Below, piece after piece: positions 7,785 through 14,567 of a DNA stretch of 22,373 nucleotides. Below the pieces are notes generated by a model. It saw only the letters and a program-made list of their open reading frames with translations, did no database searches and had not been told where the DNA came from. Where the stretch lies: assembly GCA_964613745.1 (NCBI GenBank), contig CAZTJA010000048.1, forward strand, positions 1 to 22,373, given 5' to 3'. This DNA is from CAZTJA01 sp964613745 (GTDB taxonomy: Bacteria; Desulfobacterota; Desulfomonilia; Desulfomonilales; Desulfomonilaceae). The position numbers were made by a program, and so were the translations under genes. Positions within the stretch are counted from its first letter, which is position 1; each line of letters starts with the position of its first letter.

Positions 7785-9245
7785 ATACTCTTTCCTATCG
7801 GAAACCGCTTTTACATACAATTCCATGTATTTTTCGGCAGATCGTGTCCAGGAGAAATCTTCCTCCATGGCCCTCTTCATTAGAAGATTCCAAGATTCTT
7901 TCTTTCCTGAATACAAATCTACGGCTCTTCGGGTCGCATCCAGCAGCTGATCAGGCTCCGCATCGATAAATTTAAATCCGGTTCCTTGATCCGTATCCGC
8001 ATCATAGTTTTTTACCGTGTCGACAAGTCCGCCGGTGTTCCTGACGATGGGAATCGTTCCATATTTCAGAGCGTACAACTGAGTAAGGCCGCAGGGTTCG
8101 TAACGGGAGGGAACCATCAGCATGTCGGATCCGGCAAATATCTTGTGCGCAAGTTGATCATCATAGGTAATAAATGCTCTTATATTGGATGGATATTGTT
8201 GGGAAAACCTCAAGAATTCTTCATGATATCGAGAATCACCTGTTCCGAGGACGACCAGCTGTACTCCGTTTTCCACTATCCAAGGTACGACAGCTGAAAC
8301 AAGATCGATCCCTTTTTGACTTGAAAGGCGACTAACCATTGAAACCAGGGGAATATCCGGTTTGATGGGCAACTCTGCAATTTTCTGCAAATCCGCTTTG
8401 CAATGCGCTTTCCCTGTAAGATCGTTTGGGCCGAAACGGCCGGCAATATAGCCGTCGGATTCAGGATTCCAAATAGTGTAGTCAACGCCGTTTATGATGC
8501 CTGTTAATCTGGACCCTTTTTCCTGGAGAACTCCTTCAAGTCCAAAACCATATTCCGAGGTGATTATTTCATCTCTGTAGCCGGGCGAAACTGTATTAAT
8601 TTCATCGGCAAAAATGATTCCGCTCTTGAGAAAATTGAGCTTCCCGTAAAATTCCATATGCCGAGGAGTAAAGAATTCCCATCCAACGCCGACCAGAGGC
8701 ATATCAAAGTGCCAGAAAATTCCCTGGTAACCTAAATTGTGAATGGTCATTACTGCGGCACTTGTCTGAAGGAGAGATTCGCCGGCATAGAGAGTACGCA
8801 GATATACCGGAGTGAGTGATGCCTGCCAATCGTGGCTGTGATAAACGTCGTAATGAATATTTAGAGCGACGCTCAATTCAATTGCCGCTCTGCAGAGAAA
8901 AACGAAACGTTCGGCATTATCTTCATAGTCAGCGTCCGGAGTGCCGTACAAATATTCTCGATCGAAGTATTTATCATTCTGGAGAAATAGGATTCTTAGG
9001 CCGGGTTTCGGCTCACTCACCCATATTTGTGCCGACATTGGTTTATCATTCAGAATTAATTCTAGGGTGATATCGGTCTTACGGATAGGATAGGCATCTT
9101 CAGTTATACCTTTGTATTTCGGCATAACTACGTCCACCTGCGCACCAAGACTTACTAATTCGGGGGGTAGGGCTGCCATCACTTCGCCAAGTCCGCCCGT
9201 CCGGGCATAAGGACTTGCTTCTGAAGTGATCATTAGAATTCGCAC
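7761..9245 (-). CDS. glgA: Glycogen (starch) synthase, ADP-glucose type
   Basis: GlgA (GT5 family) transfers glucose from ADP-glucose to the non-reducing end of a growing alpha-1,4-glucan in the cytoplasm. The N-terminal half starts RILMITSEASPYARTGGLGEV. The C-terminal half has SRLSSQKGIDL and the diagnostic block PSRYEPCGLTQLYALKYG followed by RNTGGLVDTV. The best start is GTG at 9245, with GGAGG 6 nt upstream; this places the ADP-glucose loop at the same numbering as in E. coli GlgA and gives 494 residues. In that loop the usual KxGGL is RTGGL, so position 15 is Arg instead of Lys, a conservative but unusual change at a known substrate contact. No other glg gene is adjacent. A perfect 14-bp palindrome sits 33 nt upstream, and the 3' end overlaps recD2 by 24 bp. 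Confidence 0.95.
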   Translation of the reverse strand: MRILMITSEASPYARTGGLGEVMAALPPELVSLGAQVDVVMPKYKGITEDAYPIRKTDITLELILNDKPMSAQIWVSEPKPGLRILFLQNDKYFDREYLYGTPDADYEDNAERFVFLCRAAIELSVALNIHYDVYHSHDWQASLTPVYLRTLYAGESLLQTSAAVMTIHNLGYQGIFWHFDMPLVGVGWEFFTPRHMEFYGKLNFLKSGIIFADEINTVSPGYRDEIITSEYGFGLEGVLQEKGSRLTGIINGVDYTIWNPESDGYIAGRFGPNDLTGKAHCKADLQKIAELPIKPDIPLVSMVSRLSSQKGIDLVSAVVPWIVENGVQLVVLGTGDSRYHEEFLRFSQQYPSNIRAFITYDDQLAHKIFAGSDMLMVPSRYEPCGLTQLYALKYGTIPIVRNTGGLVDTVKNYDADTDQGTGFKFIDAEPDQLLDATRRAVDLYSGKKESWNLLMKRAMEEDFSWTRSAEKYMELYVKAVSDRKEYLDSLGQP

Positions 9246-9277
9246 AGTAAACCTCCATCCAATGACTGGAAGCAAAA

Positions 9278-9291
9278 GCGACCTTGGTCGC
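9278..9291. promoter_or_regulatory. Perfect 14-bp palindrome upstream of glgA (operator or weak terminator)
   Basis: GCGACCTTGGTCGC is fully self-complementary. On the minus strand it is followed by TTTTG, so it could act as a short weak terminator for leuD transcripts, or as a binding site for a dimeric regulator 33 nt before the glgA start codon. The tight centre (two to four loop bases) makes it a poor RNA hairpin, which slightly favours a DNA operator. Confidence 0.4.
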
Positions 9292-9376
9292 AGCAGGTCA
9301 ATTCAAATATGTTGACACCGAAGGAGAATATTTTACCTAACAAGTTGTTCCTAAAAACAAAGGATTGATTGAGAGC

Positions 9377-9901
9377 TTATAATGATCTCTTTTCGGGTTC
9401 CTGTATTATGTCGGATTGCCTCTTCTTGAGATGAGGTATCAGACCGCCGTCTTCTATGAGTTTCTGCATGAACTCAGGAATAGGAACTACTTTAAATTGT
9501 TTATTGTTCGTTTTATTAATGACGAGTCCTCTCTCTGCATCCACTTCAATTTGTTCGCCTTCACTAATTCCTTCTGCTGCTTCAGGAGATTCAAAAATCA
9601 TCAAACCCATATTAAAAGAATTGCGAAAAAAAATTCTCGCGAAGCTTCTTGCAATGACACATGAAATCCCTGCTGCTTTGATTGCCACCGGCGCATGCTC
9701 CCTGGAAGAACCGCAGCCGAAATTCTTGCCTGCAACTATTATGTCGCCGGGTGCGACTTTGTTCGGAAACTCCGGGTCAGCATCCTCCATGACATGTTTG
9801 GCCAGTTCCTGCGGATCCGAAACATTCAAATACCTGGCCGGAATGATTTCATCCGTATTGACATCATCCCCGAATTTCCAAGCTTTACCCGAAAAAGACA
9901 T
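9377..9901 (-). CDS. leuD: 3-isopropylmalate dehydratase small subunit
   Basis: LeuD is the swivel domain of isopropylmalate isomerase, which with the iron-sulfur subunit LeuC converts 2- to 3-isopropylmalate in leucine synthesis. Family marks are GKAWKFGDDVNTDEIIPARYL at the N-terminus, NFGCGSSREHAP in the middle, SFARIFFRNSFNMGL, and a short C-terminal tail. The loop after the first block reads YLNVSDP, which fits isopropylmalate rather than homoaconitate enzymes as far as I can judge. The start is the ATG at 9901 with GGAG 6 nt before it; the alternative TTG at 9913 lacks a site. The length of 174 residues is normal for the short form of this subunit. leuC is not next to it. It is on the same strand as glgA, 131 bp upstream, but with no obvious functional link. 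Confidence 0.92.
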   Translation of the reverse strand: MSFSGKAWKFGDDVNTDEIIPARYLNVSDPQELAKHVMEDADPEFPNKVAPGDIIVAGKNFGCGSSREHAPVAIKAAGISCVIARSFARIFFRNSFNMGLMIFESPEAAEGISEGEQIEVDAERGLVINKTNNKQFKVVPIPEFMQKLIEDGGLIPHLKKRQSDIIQEPEKRSL

Positions 9902-10106
9902 TGAATTCTCCAAATATCGAGGTCTAAAAGATTAAATGTCTCACTTAAATGTTATTTTTGCAAGAAATAGTAGGAGAAACTCAGAAGGACTGGGAGTACA
10001 AGTTTAGCCCGAGACTGTCGTTTTTCCATTTCAAATGTTGGTGATTGGACGGTTTTGTGATATGAGGGACCCTTATTAAAATACTACATCTAGTGGGTCA
10101 TCTGGA

Positions 10107-10910
10107 ATGGGACGCGTAATCTGCGTATGCAATCAAAAAGGGGGCGTCGGCAAGACGACTACATCGGTCAATTTAGCTTCATGTCTTGCCTTGTCCGAAA
10201 AGAAAACGCTTCTCATCGACATGGATCCTCAGGCCAATGCATCCAGCGGGTTGGGTGTGAGGCTTCTTGGCAACGAAAAATCCATCTACGAACTAATCCT
10301 CGGAAACATCCGTTTCGATGAATCGGTCAGAGCGACTGAACTCAACTACCTGGAGATAGTGCCGTCTTCTCAGGATCTAATCGGAGCCGAAATAGAGTTC
10401 GTTGGGTTAGCGGATCGAGAAGGTATGCTTCTCAAAGCTCTGGAAGGTGTTCGGTTGGGTTATGATTTCATTATTATTGACTGTCCACCATCCCTCGGTT
10501 TCTTGACTTTGAACAGTCTTGTTGCCGCTGATTCGGTTTTAATCCCGATCCAATGCGAATACTATGCGCTGGAAGGGGTAGGCCGTCTGCTCCATACAAT
10601 TCAGAGAATCAAGGCAAATTACAATTCAAGATTGGAAATAGAGGGATTCCTGCTGACTATGTTTGATCCTCGAAACAATCTCAGCCGCCAAGTTGTTGAA
10701 AACGTTCGGCAGAATCTCACTCGGGTTTTTGATACGATAATTCCTCGGAATGTTCGGTTATCCGAGTCCCCGAGTTTTGGAAAACCGGTTGTCCTCTATG
10801 ACATCACATCTCGCGGCGCTGCTGGATATTTGGCTTTGACTAAGGAGATACTTAATGGAACGAACGACGGAGACATCGAAAAAGCGTACAGCGTTAGGGC
10901 TGGGTCTTGA
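10107..10910 (+). CDS. parA: Chromosome partitioning ATPase ParA (Soj)
   Basis: ParA/Soj is a deviant-Walker ATPase that dimerises on ATP, binds DNA non-specifically and, with ParB bound at parS, moves sister origins apart; in several bacteria it also modulates DnaA. The deviant Walker A KGGVGKTT spans residues 11-18 with signature Lys11 and catalytic Lys16. Walker A' is LLIDMDPQAN (35-44), Walker B FIIIDCPPSLG. The N-terminus is short with no helix-turn-helix, the chromosomal (type Ib-like) form, and the length of 267 residues fits. Its 3' end overlaps parB by 56 nt. The gene sits directly upstream of parB-dnaA-dnaN-gyrB, as expected for an origin-proximal chromosomal system. Confidence 0.95.
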   Translation: MGRVICVCNQKGGVGKTTTSVNLASCLALSEKKTLLIDMDPQANASSGLGVRLLGNEKSIYELILGNIRFDESVRATELNYLEIVPSSQDLIGAEIEFVGLADREGMLLKALEGVRLGYDFIIIDCPPSLGFLTLNSLVAADSVLIPIQCEYYALEGVGRLLHTIQRIKANYNSRLEIEGFLLTMFDPRNNLSRQVVENVRQNLTRVFDTIIPRNVRLSESPSFGKPVVLYDITSRGAAGYLALTKEILNGTNDGDIEKAYSVRAGS

Positions 10911-11757
10911 TGCGCTAATTCCATTAAATCAACCTCAGAGCAAGAGTTTATCCGACCGAGACGTCACGAAGGTGCCGGTCGATTCTCTCGTCCCCGGCCC
11001 CTTTCAGCCGCGTACAAGTTTTCAGGTAGAGGCTTTGGATGAGCTTACCAAATCCATTCAAAGCATGGGGATTATCCAACCCATCATAGTGAGAGAAACC
11101 GGTTCAAATACCTTTGAAATAGTGGCCGGGGAACGTCGTTGGCGAGCAGCTCAGAAAGCGGGACTAAAGACTGTTCCTGTGATTGTGAGAAAACTTTCTG
11201 ATTTGGAATCCCTCGAGATAGCGATTATCGAGAATATTCAAAGGGAAGATTTGAACCCTCTCGAGACTGCAGAAGCCTACGACCTGTTGATAAAAAAGTT
11301 TTCCTACACCCATGACAATTTAGCCCAACGTTTGGGTAAGGACCGAACGAGTATAACCAATTATTTGAGATTATTACGATTACCTGATCCGCTCAAAGAG
11401 GATTTGCGGCGAGATCGTTTATCTATGGGGCATGCGAAAACTCTTCTGGGTATAGAGGACATATCGACGCAATTAAGTTTAGGGAAACGGGCAGTAACGA
11501 AAAAGCTGTCCGTCAGGGATCTTGAACGAATAGTGCAGAATTATAAGAACAAGGTTTCTAAGCCCTGTGTAGTTGGTAATAGGAATCTTGCACCTGATCT
11601 GGTGGAAGTCGAAAAGTATTTTTGCAGTCAACTATCCGCCAGAGTCTTTGTGAAACCAAATGGAAAGGGCGGCGGGAAAATAGAAATAAATTTTCATTCC
11701 AAGGATGAACTACTTAGAATCGTTGATATATTATGCTCTAATGAAGTTTCCTCTTGA
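10855..11757 (+). CDS. parB: Chromosome partitioning protein ParB (Spo0J)
   Basis: ParB is a CTP-dependent DNA clamp that loads at parS sites near the origin and stimulates the ParA ATPase. The N-terminus has the ParA-stimulating type box KKRTALGLGLDALIP. The CTP-binding N-domain shows GERRWRA (92-98) and ENIQREDLNPLE (from 126). A helix-turn-helix follows (NLAQRLGKDRTSITNYLRLLRLP), then a basic linker and a C-terminal dimerisation domain. The ATG at 10855 has GGAG 7 nt upstream and lies inside parA, so the 56-nt overlap probably couples the two. The 300 residues are typical. I saw no sequence close to the canonical parS 16-mer in this window, so the sites must lie outside it or be diverged. 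Confidence 0.95.
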   Translation: MERTTETSKKRTALGLGLDALIPLNQPQSKSLSDRDVTKVPVDSLVPGPFQPRTSFQVEALDELTKSIQSMGIIQPIIVRETGSNTFEIVAGERRWRAAQKAGLKTVPVIVRKLSDLESLEIAIIENIQREDLNPLETAEAYDLLIKKFSYTHDNLAQRLGKDRTSITNYLRLLRLPDPLKEDLRRDRLSMGHAKTLLGIEDISTQLSLGKRAVTKKLSVRDLERIVQNYKNKVSKPCVVGNRNLAPDLVEVEKYFCSQLSARVFVKPNGKGGGKIEINFHSKDELLRIVDILCSNEVSS

Positions 11758-11841
11758 AATAAAATTATTGTCGTGTTATCTTAATTAATTGTAAGTATTT
11801 AAAAATATTAGTGTTTAGTTGTACTCGGGGTATGGGGCACC

Positions 11842-11858
11842 GAGACGCTTCTCGTCTC
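11842..11858 (+). terminator. Weak hairpin between parB and dnaA (possible terminator or leader structure)
   Basis: A perfect 6-bp stem, GAGACG at 11842-11847 with CGTCTC at 11853-11858, has a 5-base loop. It is followed by a T-rich but interrupted tract (TATTCTCTATTTATTT). It lies 85 nt after the parB stop and about 38 nt before the dnaA start, so it could be a weak terminator or part of the dnaA leader. Confidence 0.35.
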
Positions 11859-11896
11859 TATTCTCTATTTATTTCAACATCTTGGCTTTTAATTAA

Positions 11897-13240
11897 ATGC
11901 AGCAAATCTGGACTCGATGTAAAGAAGTGCTCCGCACCAAGGTGAATGAGCACGTGATGAATGTCTGGTTTGAACCGATACGTTGTGAAGACGTTTCTGA
12001 AAACCGGATGAAGTTGTCCGTCCCTAATACGTTTTTTCTGTCCTGGTTCAAGGAAAACAACTACTTAGATCTTATTCGAGAAACTCTTGCCCAAGTTTGC
12101 GGAACGCGGCTGGATATAGATATACTGTCGAGAAACGAGACTTTCGATTCCTCCGCCCTCCCTGAAGAGAATGAGGAAACGAAAATAGTTCCTGCCTGTG
12201 TCACCAAAGAATATGTCCTGAAATGCAACTTGAGCCCGCGCTTCACATTCGACAATTTTGTGGTAGGCGGGTGCAATCAGTTTGCTCATGCCGCTGCACG
12301 TGCGGTAGCCGATAATCTCGGCACGGGATATAACCCGCTTTTCATTTACGGCGGAGTGGGATTAGGAAAAACTCATCTCATGAGTGCCGTCGGATATGCG
12401 GTACTCCATAGAAATCCCAATCTCAAAGTAGCTTTTTGCACTGCTGAAGAGTTCACCAATGAGGTCGTCAACTGTTTGCGTTTTAAACGCATAGACGAAT
12501 TTAAAGAAAAATATAGAAATCTCGATCTTTTGATGATGGACGACATACAATTTCTTGCAAAGAAGGATCGCACCCAGGAAGAATTTTTTCACACGTTTTC
12601 CACACTGTATGCTGCAGGAAAGCAAATAGTGATTACATCCGATCGATTCCCCAATGAGATACCGGATATTGAACAGCGTCTCAAATCCAGATTTTCATGG
12701 GGTCTCATTGCCGATATGGGTGTTCCGGATCTCGAAACTCGTGTTGCCATTCTCAAACGCAAGGCGCTGGAAAGCGGAACGGATCTTTCAGACGAGGTTT
12801 CCTTTTTTTTGGCGGAACATGTCACATCCAATGTTCGGGAACTTGAAGGGTATCTCATCAGAATAGTCGCCATGAGCAGCATTCATTCGTTGCCTATCAA
12901 CATGGATTTGGCTCAAACGGCCTTGAAGGAAATTCTCCACAAGAATTTCAAAGCCGTGACCATAGAAGACGTGATTCAGCATGTTTCCAAGGCCTTTAAC
13001 GTGAAAGCACAGGATGTGAAATCCAAAAAGAAGCACAAGATGTATTCTCTGCCGAGGCAGGTGGGAATGTATTTGGCAAGACAGTTGACGGAATTGTCAT
13101 ACCCGGATATAGGAGCCGCATTTGGAGGCAAAAATCACGCTACGGTAATCTATGCCGCAAAGAAAATCGAAAACAAGATGGAGACGGATCCTTCAATGCG
13201 AAACCTGGTGGAAGGTATTCGGAAAAACATCCGGGAATGA
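11897..13240 (+). CDS. dnaA: Chromosomal replication initiator DnaA
   Basis: DnaA is the AAA+ protein that binds DnaA boxes, melts oriC and loads the replicative helicase. Domain I (IWTRCKEVLRTKVNEHVMNVWFEPI) is followed by a short linker. Domain III has Walker A GGVGLGKTH at 152-160, Walker B with Asp215-Asp216 (LLMMDDIQFL), sensor 1 ITSDRFPNEI and the arginine-finger region RLKSRFSWGL. Domain IV ends with the recognition block LSYPDIGAAFGGKNHATVIYA. In the family this block is usually GG(R/K)DH(T/S)TV; here residue 413 is Asn rather than Asp, and 415 is Ala. The ATG start has no convincing Shine-Dalgarno sequence, but domain I begins correctly. The length of 447 residues is normal. The putative origin lies directly downstream. 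Confidence 0.97.
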   Translation: MQQIWTRCKEVLRTKVNEHVMNVWFEPIRCEDVSENRMKLSVPNTFFLSWFKENNYLDLIRETLAQVCGTRLDIDILSRNETFDSSALPEENEETKIVPACVTKEYVLKCNLSPRFTFDNFVVGGCNQFAHAAARAVADNLGTGYNPLFIYGGVGLGKTHLMSAVGYAVLHRNPNLKVAFCTAEEFTNEVVNCLRFKRIDEFKEKYRNLDLLMMDDIQFLAKKDRTQEEFFHTFSTLYAAGKQIVITSDRFPNEIPDIEQRLKSRFSWGLIADMGVPDLETRVAILKRKALESGTDLSDEVSFFLAEHVTSNVRELEGYLIRIVAMSSIHSLPINMDLAQTALKEILHKNFKAVTIEDVIQHVSKAFNVKAQDVKSKKKHKMYSLPRQVGMYLARQLTELSYPDIGAAFGGKNHATVIYAAKKIENKMETDPSMRNLVEGIRKNIRE

Positions 13241-13252
13241 ACCTAATAAACC

Positions 13253-13341
13253 TGTTGATAACTTGTCGGAAAACTATGAATAAGTAAATTCGGCTTGGTT
13301 ATGAACAATCCATTGAGATTTAAGGAAACGACATATCAACA
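13253..13341. promoter_or_regulatory. Cluster of degenerate DnaA-box-like 9-mers
   Basis: Minus-oriented candidates are TGTTGATAA (13253-13261, inverse of TTATCAACA), TGTCGGAAA (13264-13272) and TATGAATAA (13275-13283), with starts exactly 11 bp apart. Plus-oriented candidates are TTATGAACA (13299-13307) and ATATCAACA (13333-13341). Compared with TTATNCACA, the better ones carry A in place of C at position 6. The second and third members of the 11-bp array are weak matches. Confidence 0.5.
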
Positions 13342-13396
13342 TGACCAAACGGCTCAGGTTGCCGGTTGGTCGGTTCATTTCACAAATTCACAGCCA

Positions 13397-13437
13397 CTAG
13401 ATACTACTACTGTATTTTATTTTTAATATATTTAAAG
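13397..13437 (+). other. Candidate DnaA-trio and A+T-rich DNA unwinding element
   Basis: The plus strand has CTA at 13397, then CTA at 13404 and 13407 and CTG at 13410, so the minus strand reads 3'-GAT-GAT-5' away from the boxes. This is the polarity of DnaA-trios known from B. subtilis. The next 26 bases (13412-13437) are almost entirely A and T and would melt easily. Only two adjacent trios are perfect, so the call is moderate. Confidence 0.45.
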
Positions 13438-13452
13438 TCAAAGGAAACCGCC

Positions 13453-14553
13453 ATGAAGTTCGAAATGGATCGTGAATCGTTGTTGGAAGGTCTGTCAAAA
13501 ACGGTACCCATAGCTGAAAAAAAATCACCGCTTCCGATATTATCTCACGTCCATTTATCCGTGAACGAAGCCAATCTTATCTTCACGGCAACGGATTTAG
13601 AGGTAGGACTCAGAATAAAGTATAATTGCAATATGTTCTCTGACGGATCAACGGCTTTACCCGCACGCAAATTTTTCGAGATCGTAAGGGAGTTGAGTCC
13701 AGGGACGGTAAGCTTTGAACTTGATGAAAACAACAGAGCCAAAATCATCTCAGGTCCCAGCGAATTCTCTCTTGCTGCAATGGACGCTTCGGATTTTCCC
13801 GTGTGGACGGATCCGGATGACACAATAATGTGCAGTACCGCCGTTCCGTCGGAACGCCTAGTATATTTGATTGAAAAGACGATCTTCGCGGCATCGAACG
13901 ATGAATCGAGATTTAACCTAAATGGCGTCCTATTTGAACAAATAGAGGGAAAACTTCGGTTGGTCGCTACTGATGGACACCGCTTAGCATTGATAGATGA
14001 AGATCTCAATTTTGATTTGAAATCGAGACAGATTGTCCCGAAAAAAGGGCTTCTCGAGATGAAGAGAATTCTCGAAAATCACAAAGGCGAAATCAAAATA
14101 GGGTTTGAGCCTAAAAACATGTTCGTTCAAACGGAACAGTTCACGATGAATGTTCGGCTCATCGAAGGTGATTTTCCGGATTACGTCAAAGTAATTCCCA
14201 AGCAGGGGGGGTCAGTCATAAAATTCGGTAAGGTCAAGCTTCTTCAATCACTCCGTCGCATGTCGGTGTTTACGTCGGATAGGAATAGAGGAGTAGACGT
14301 CAATTTGTCTAAAGGCGAAACGGAATTGACGGTCAAACATCCGGATCTCGGTCGCGCCCGGGACGTAATACCCGTCGATTACGACGGAGAAGATTTCGCT
14401 CTTATAATCAATGTTGATTACTTGAGAGATTCTCTCGGGGCAATGGATTCCGAGGACATCACAGTCGAAGTCAATCAGCCTGGAGCCCCCATTTTCATAC
14501 GACCTGAACCTGTTCAAGATTATTTTAACATCGTTATGCCCATGAAAAGATAA
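13453..14553 (+). CDS. dnaN: DNA polymerase III beta subunit (sliding clamp)
   Basis: DnaN forms the homodimeric ring that tethers DNA polymerases and many repair enzymes to DNA. The 366-residue product begins MKFEMDRESLLEGLSKTVPIAEKKS and shows the clamp blocks LPILSHVHL, NLIFTATDLEVGL, FNLNGVLFE and LRLVATDGHRLAL. It ends in the typical NIVMPMKR. The ATG at 13453 has AAGGA 7 nt upstream. A longer frame from 13366 would extend through the origin-like region with a non-conserved hydrophobic tail and is rejected. The gene lies 14 nt before the gyrB start, in what is probably one operon. recF, which often lies next, is absent here. Confidence 0.97.
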   Translation: MKFEMDRESLLEGLSKTVPIAEKKSPLPILSHVHLSVNEANLIFTATDLEVGLRIKYNCNMFSDGSTALPARKFFEIVRELSPGTVSFELDENNRAKIISGPSEFSLAAMDASDFPVWTDPDDTIMCSTAVPSERLVYLIEKTIFAASNDESRFNLNGVLFEQIEGKLRLVATDGHRLALIDEDLNFDLKSRQIVPKKGLLEMKRILENHKGEIKIGFEPKNMFVQTEQFTMNVRLIEGDFPDYVKVIPKQGGSVIKFGKVKLLQSLRRMSVFTSDRNRGVDVNLSKGETELTVKHPDLGRARDVIPVDYDGEDFALIINVDYLRDSLGAMDSEDITVEVNQPGAPIFIRPEPVQDYFNIVMPMKR

Positions 14554-14567
14554 CGTGGAGGATTCTA

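Larger units (their letters stand above)
13241..13452. other. oriC: Putative chromosomal replication origin (oriC) in the dnaA-dnaN intergenic region
   Basis: In many bacteria oriC or its unwinding part lies between dnaA and dnaN. This 212-bp gap has, in order, three 9-mers in 11-bp steps that resemble inverted DnaA boxes, two more box-like sequences on the plus strand, a G+C-rich stretch (13351-13373), two tandem CACA-containing 8-mers (13377-13392), CTA triplets, and an A+T-only-like tract up to the dnaN ribosome binding site. This is the box, GC, trio, A+T order of the basal unwinding system described in Bacillus subtilis. None of the boxes is the strict consensus TTATCCACA. Strand asymmetry around the site was not computed. 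Confidence 0.7.

Noticed and set aside
9246..9275. 10-residue upstream extension of glgA
   Set aside because: The GTG at 9245 has GGAGG at ideal distance and puts the enzyme in register with known GlgA proteins; the extension has neither.
9456..9935. 159-codon plus-strand frame opposite leuD
   Set aside because: It is an antisense shadow of a clearly conserved LeuD protein, with no ribosome binding site or family pattern.
11947..11962. CACGTG core inside dnaA as a parS site
   Set aside because: The flanks do not form the TGTTTCACGTGAAACA-type palindrome; only the 6-bp core matches.
13366..13452. 29-codon N-terminal extension of dnaN
   Set aside because: It would run through the origin-like region and its A+T tract, has no conserved clamp sequence, and a good ribosome binding site precedes the ATG at 13453.
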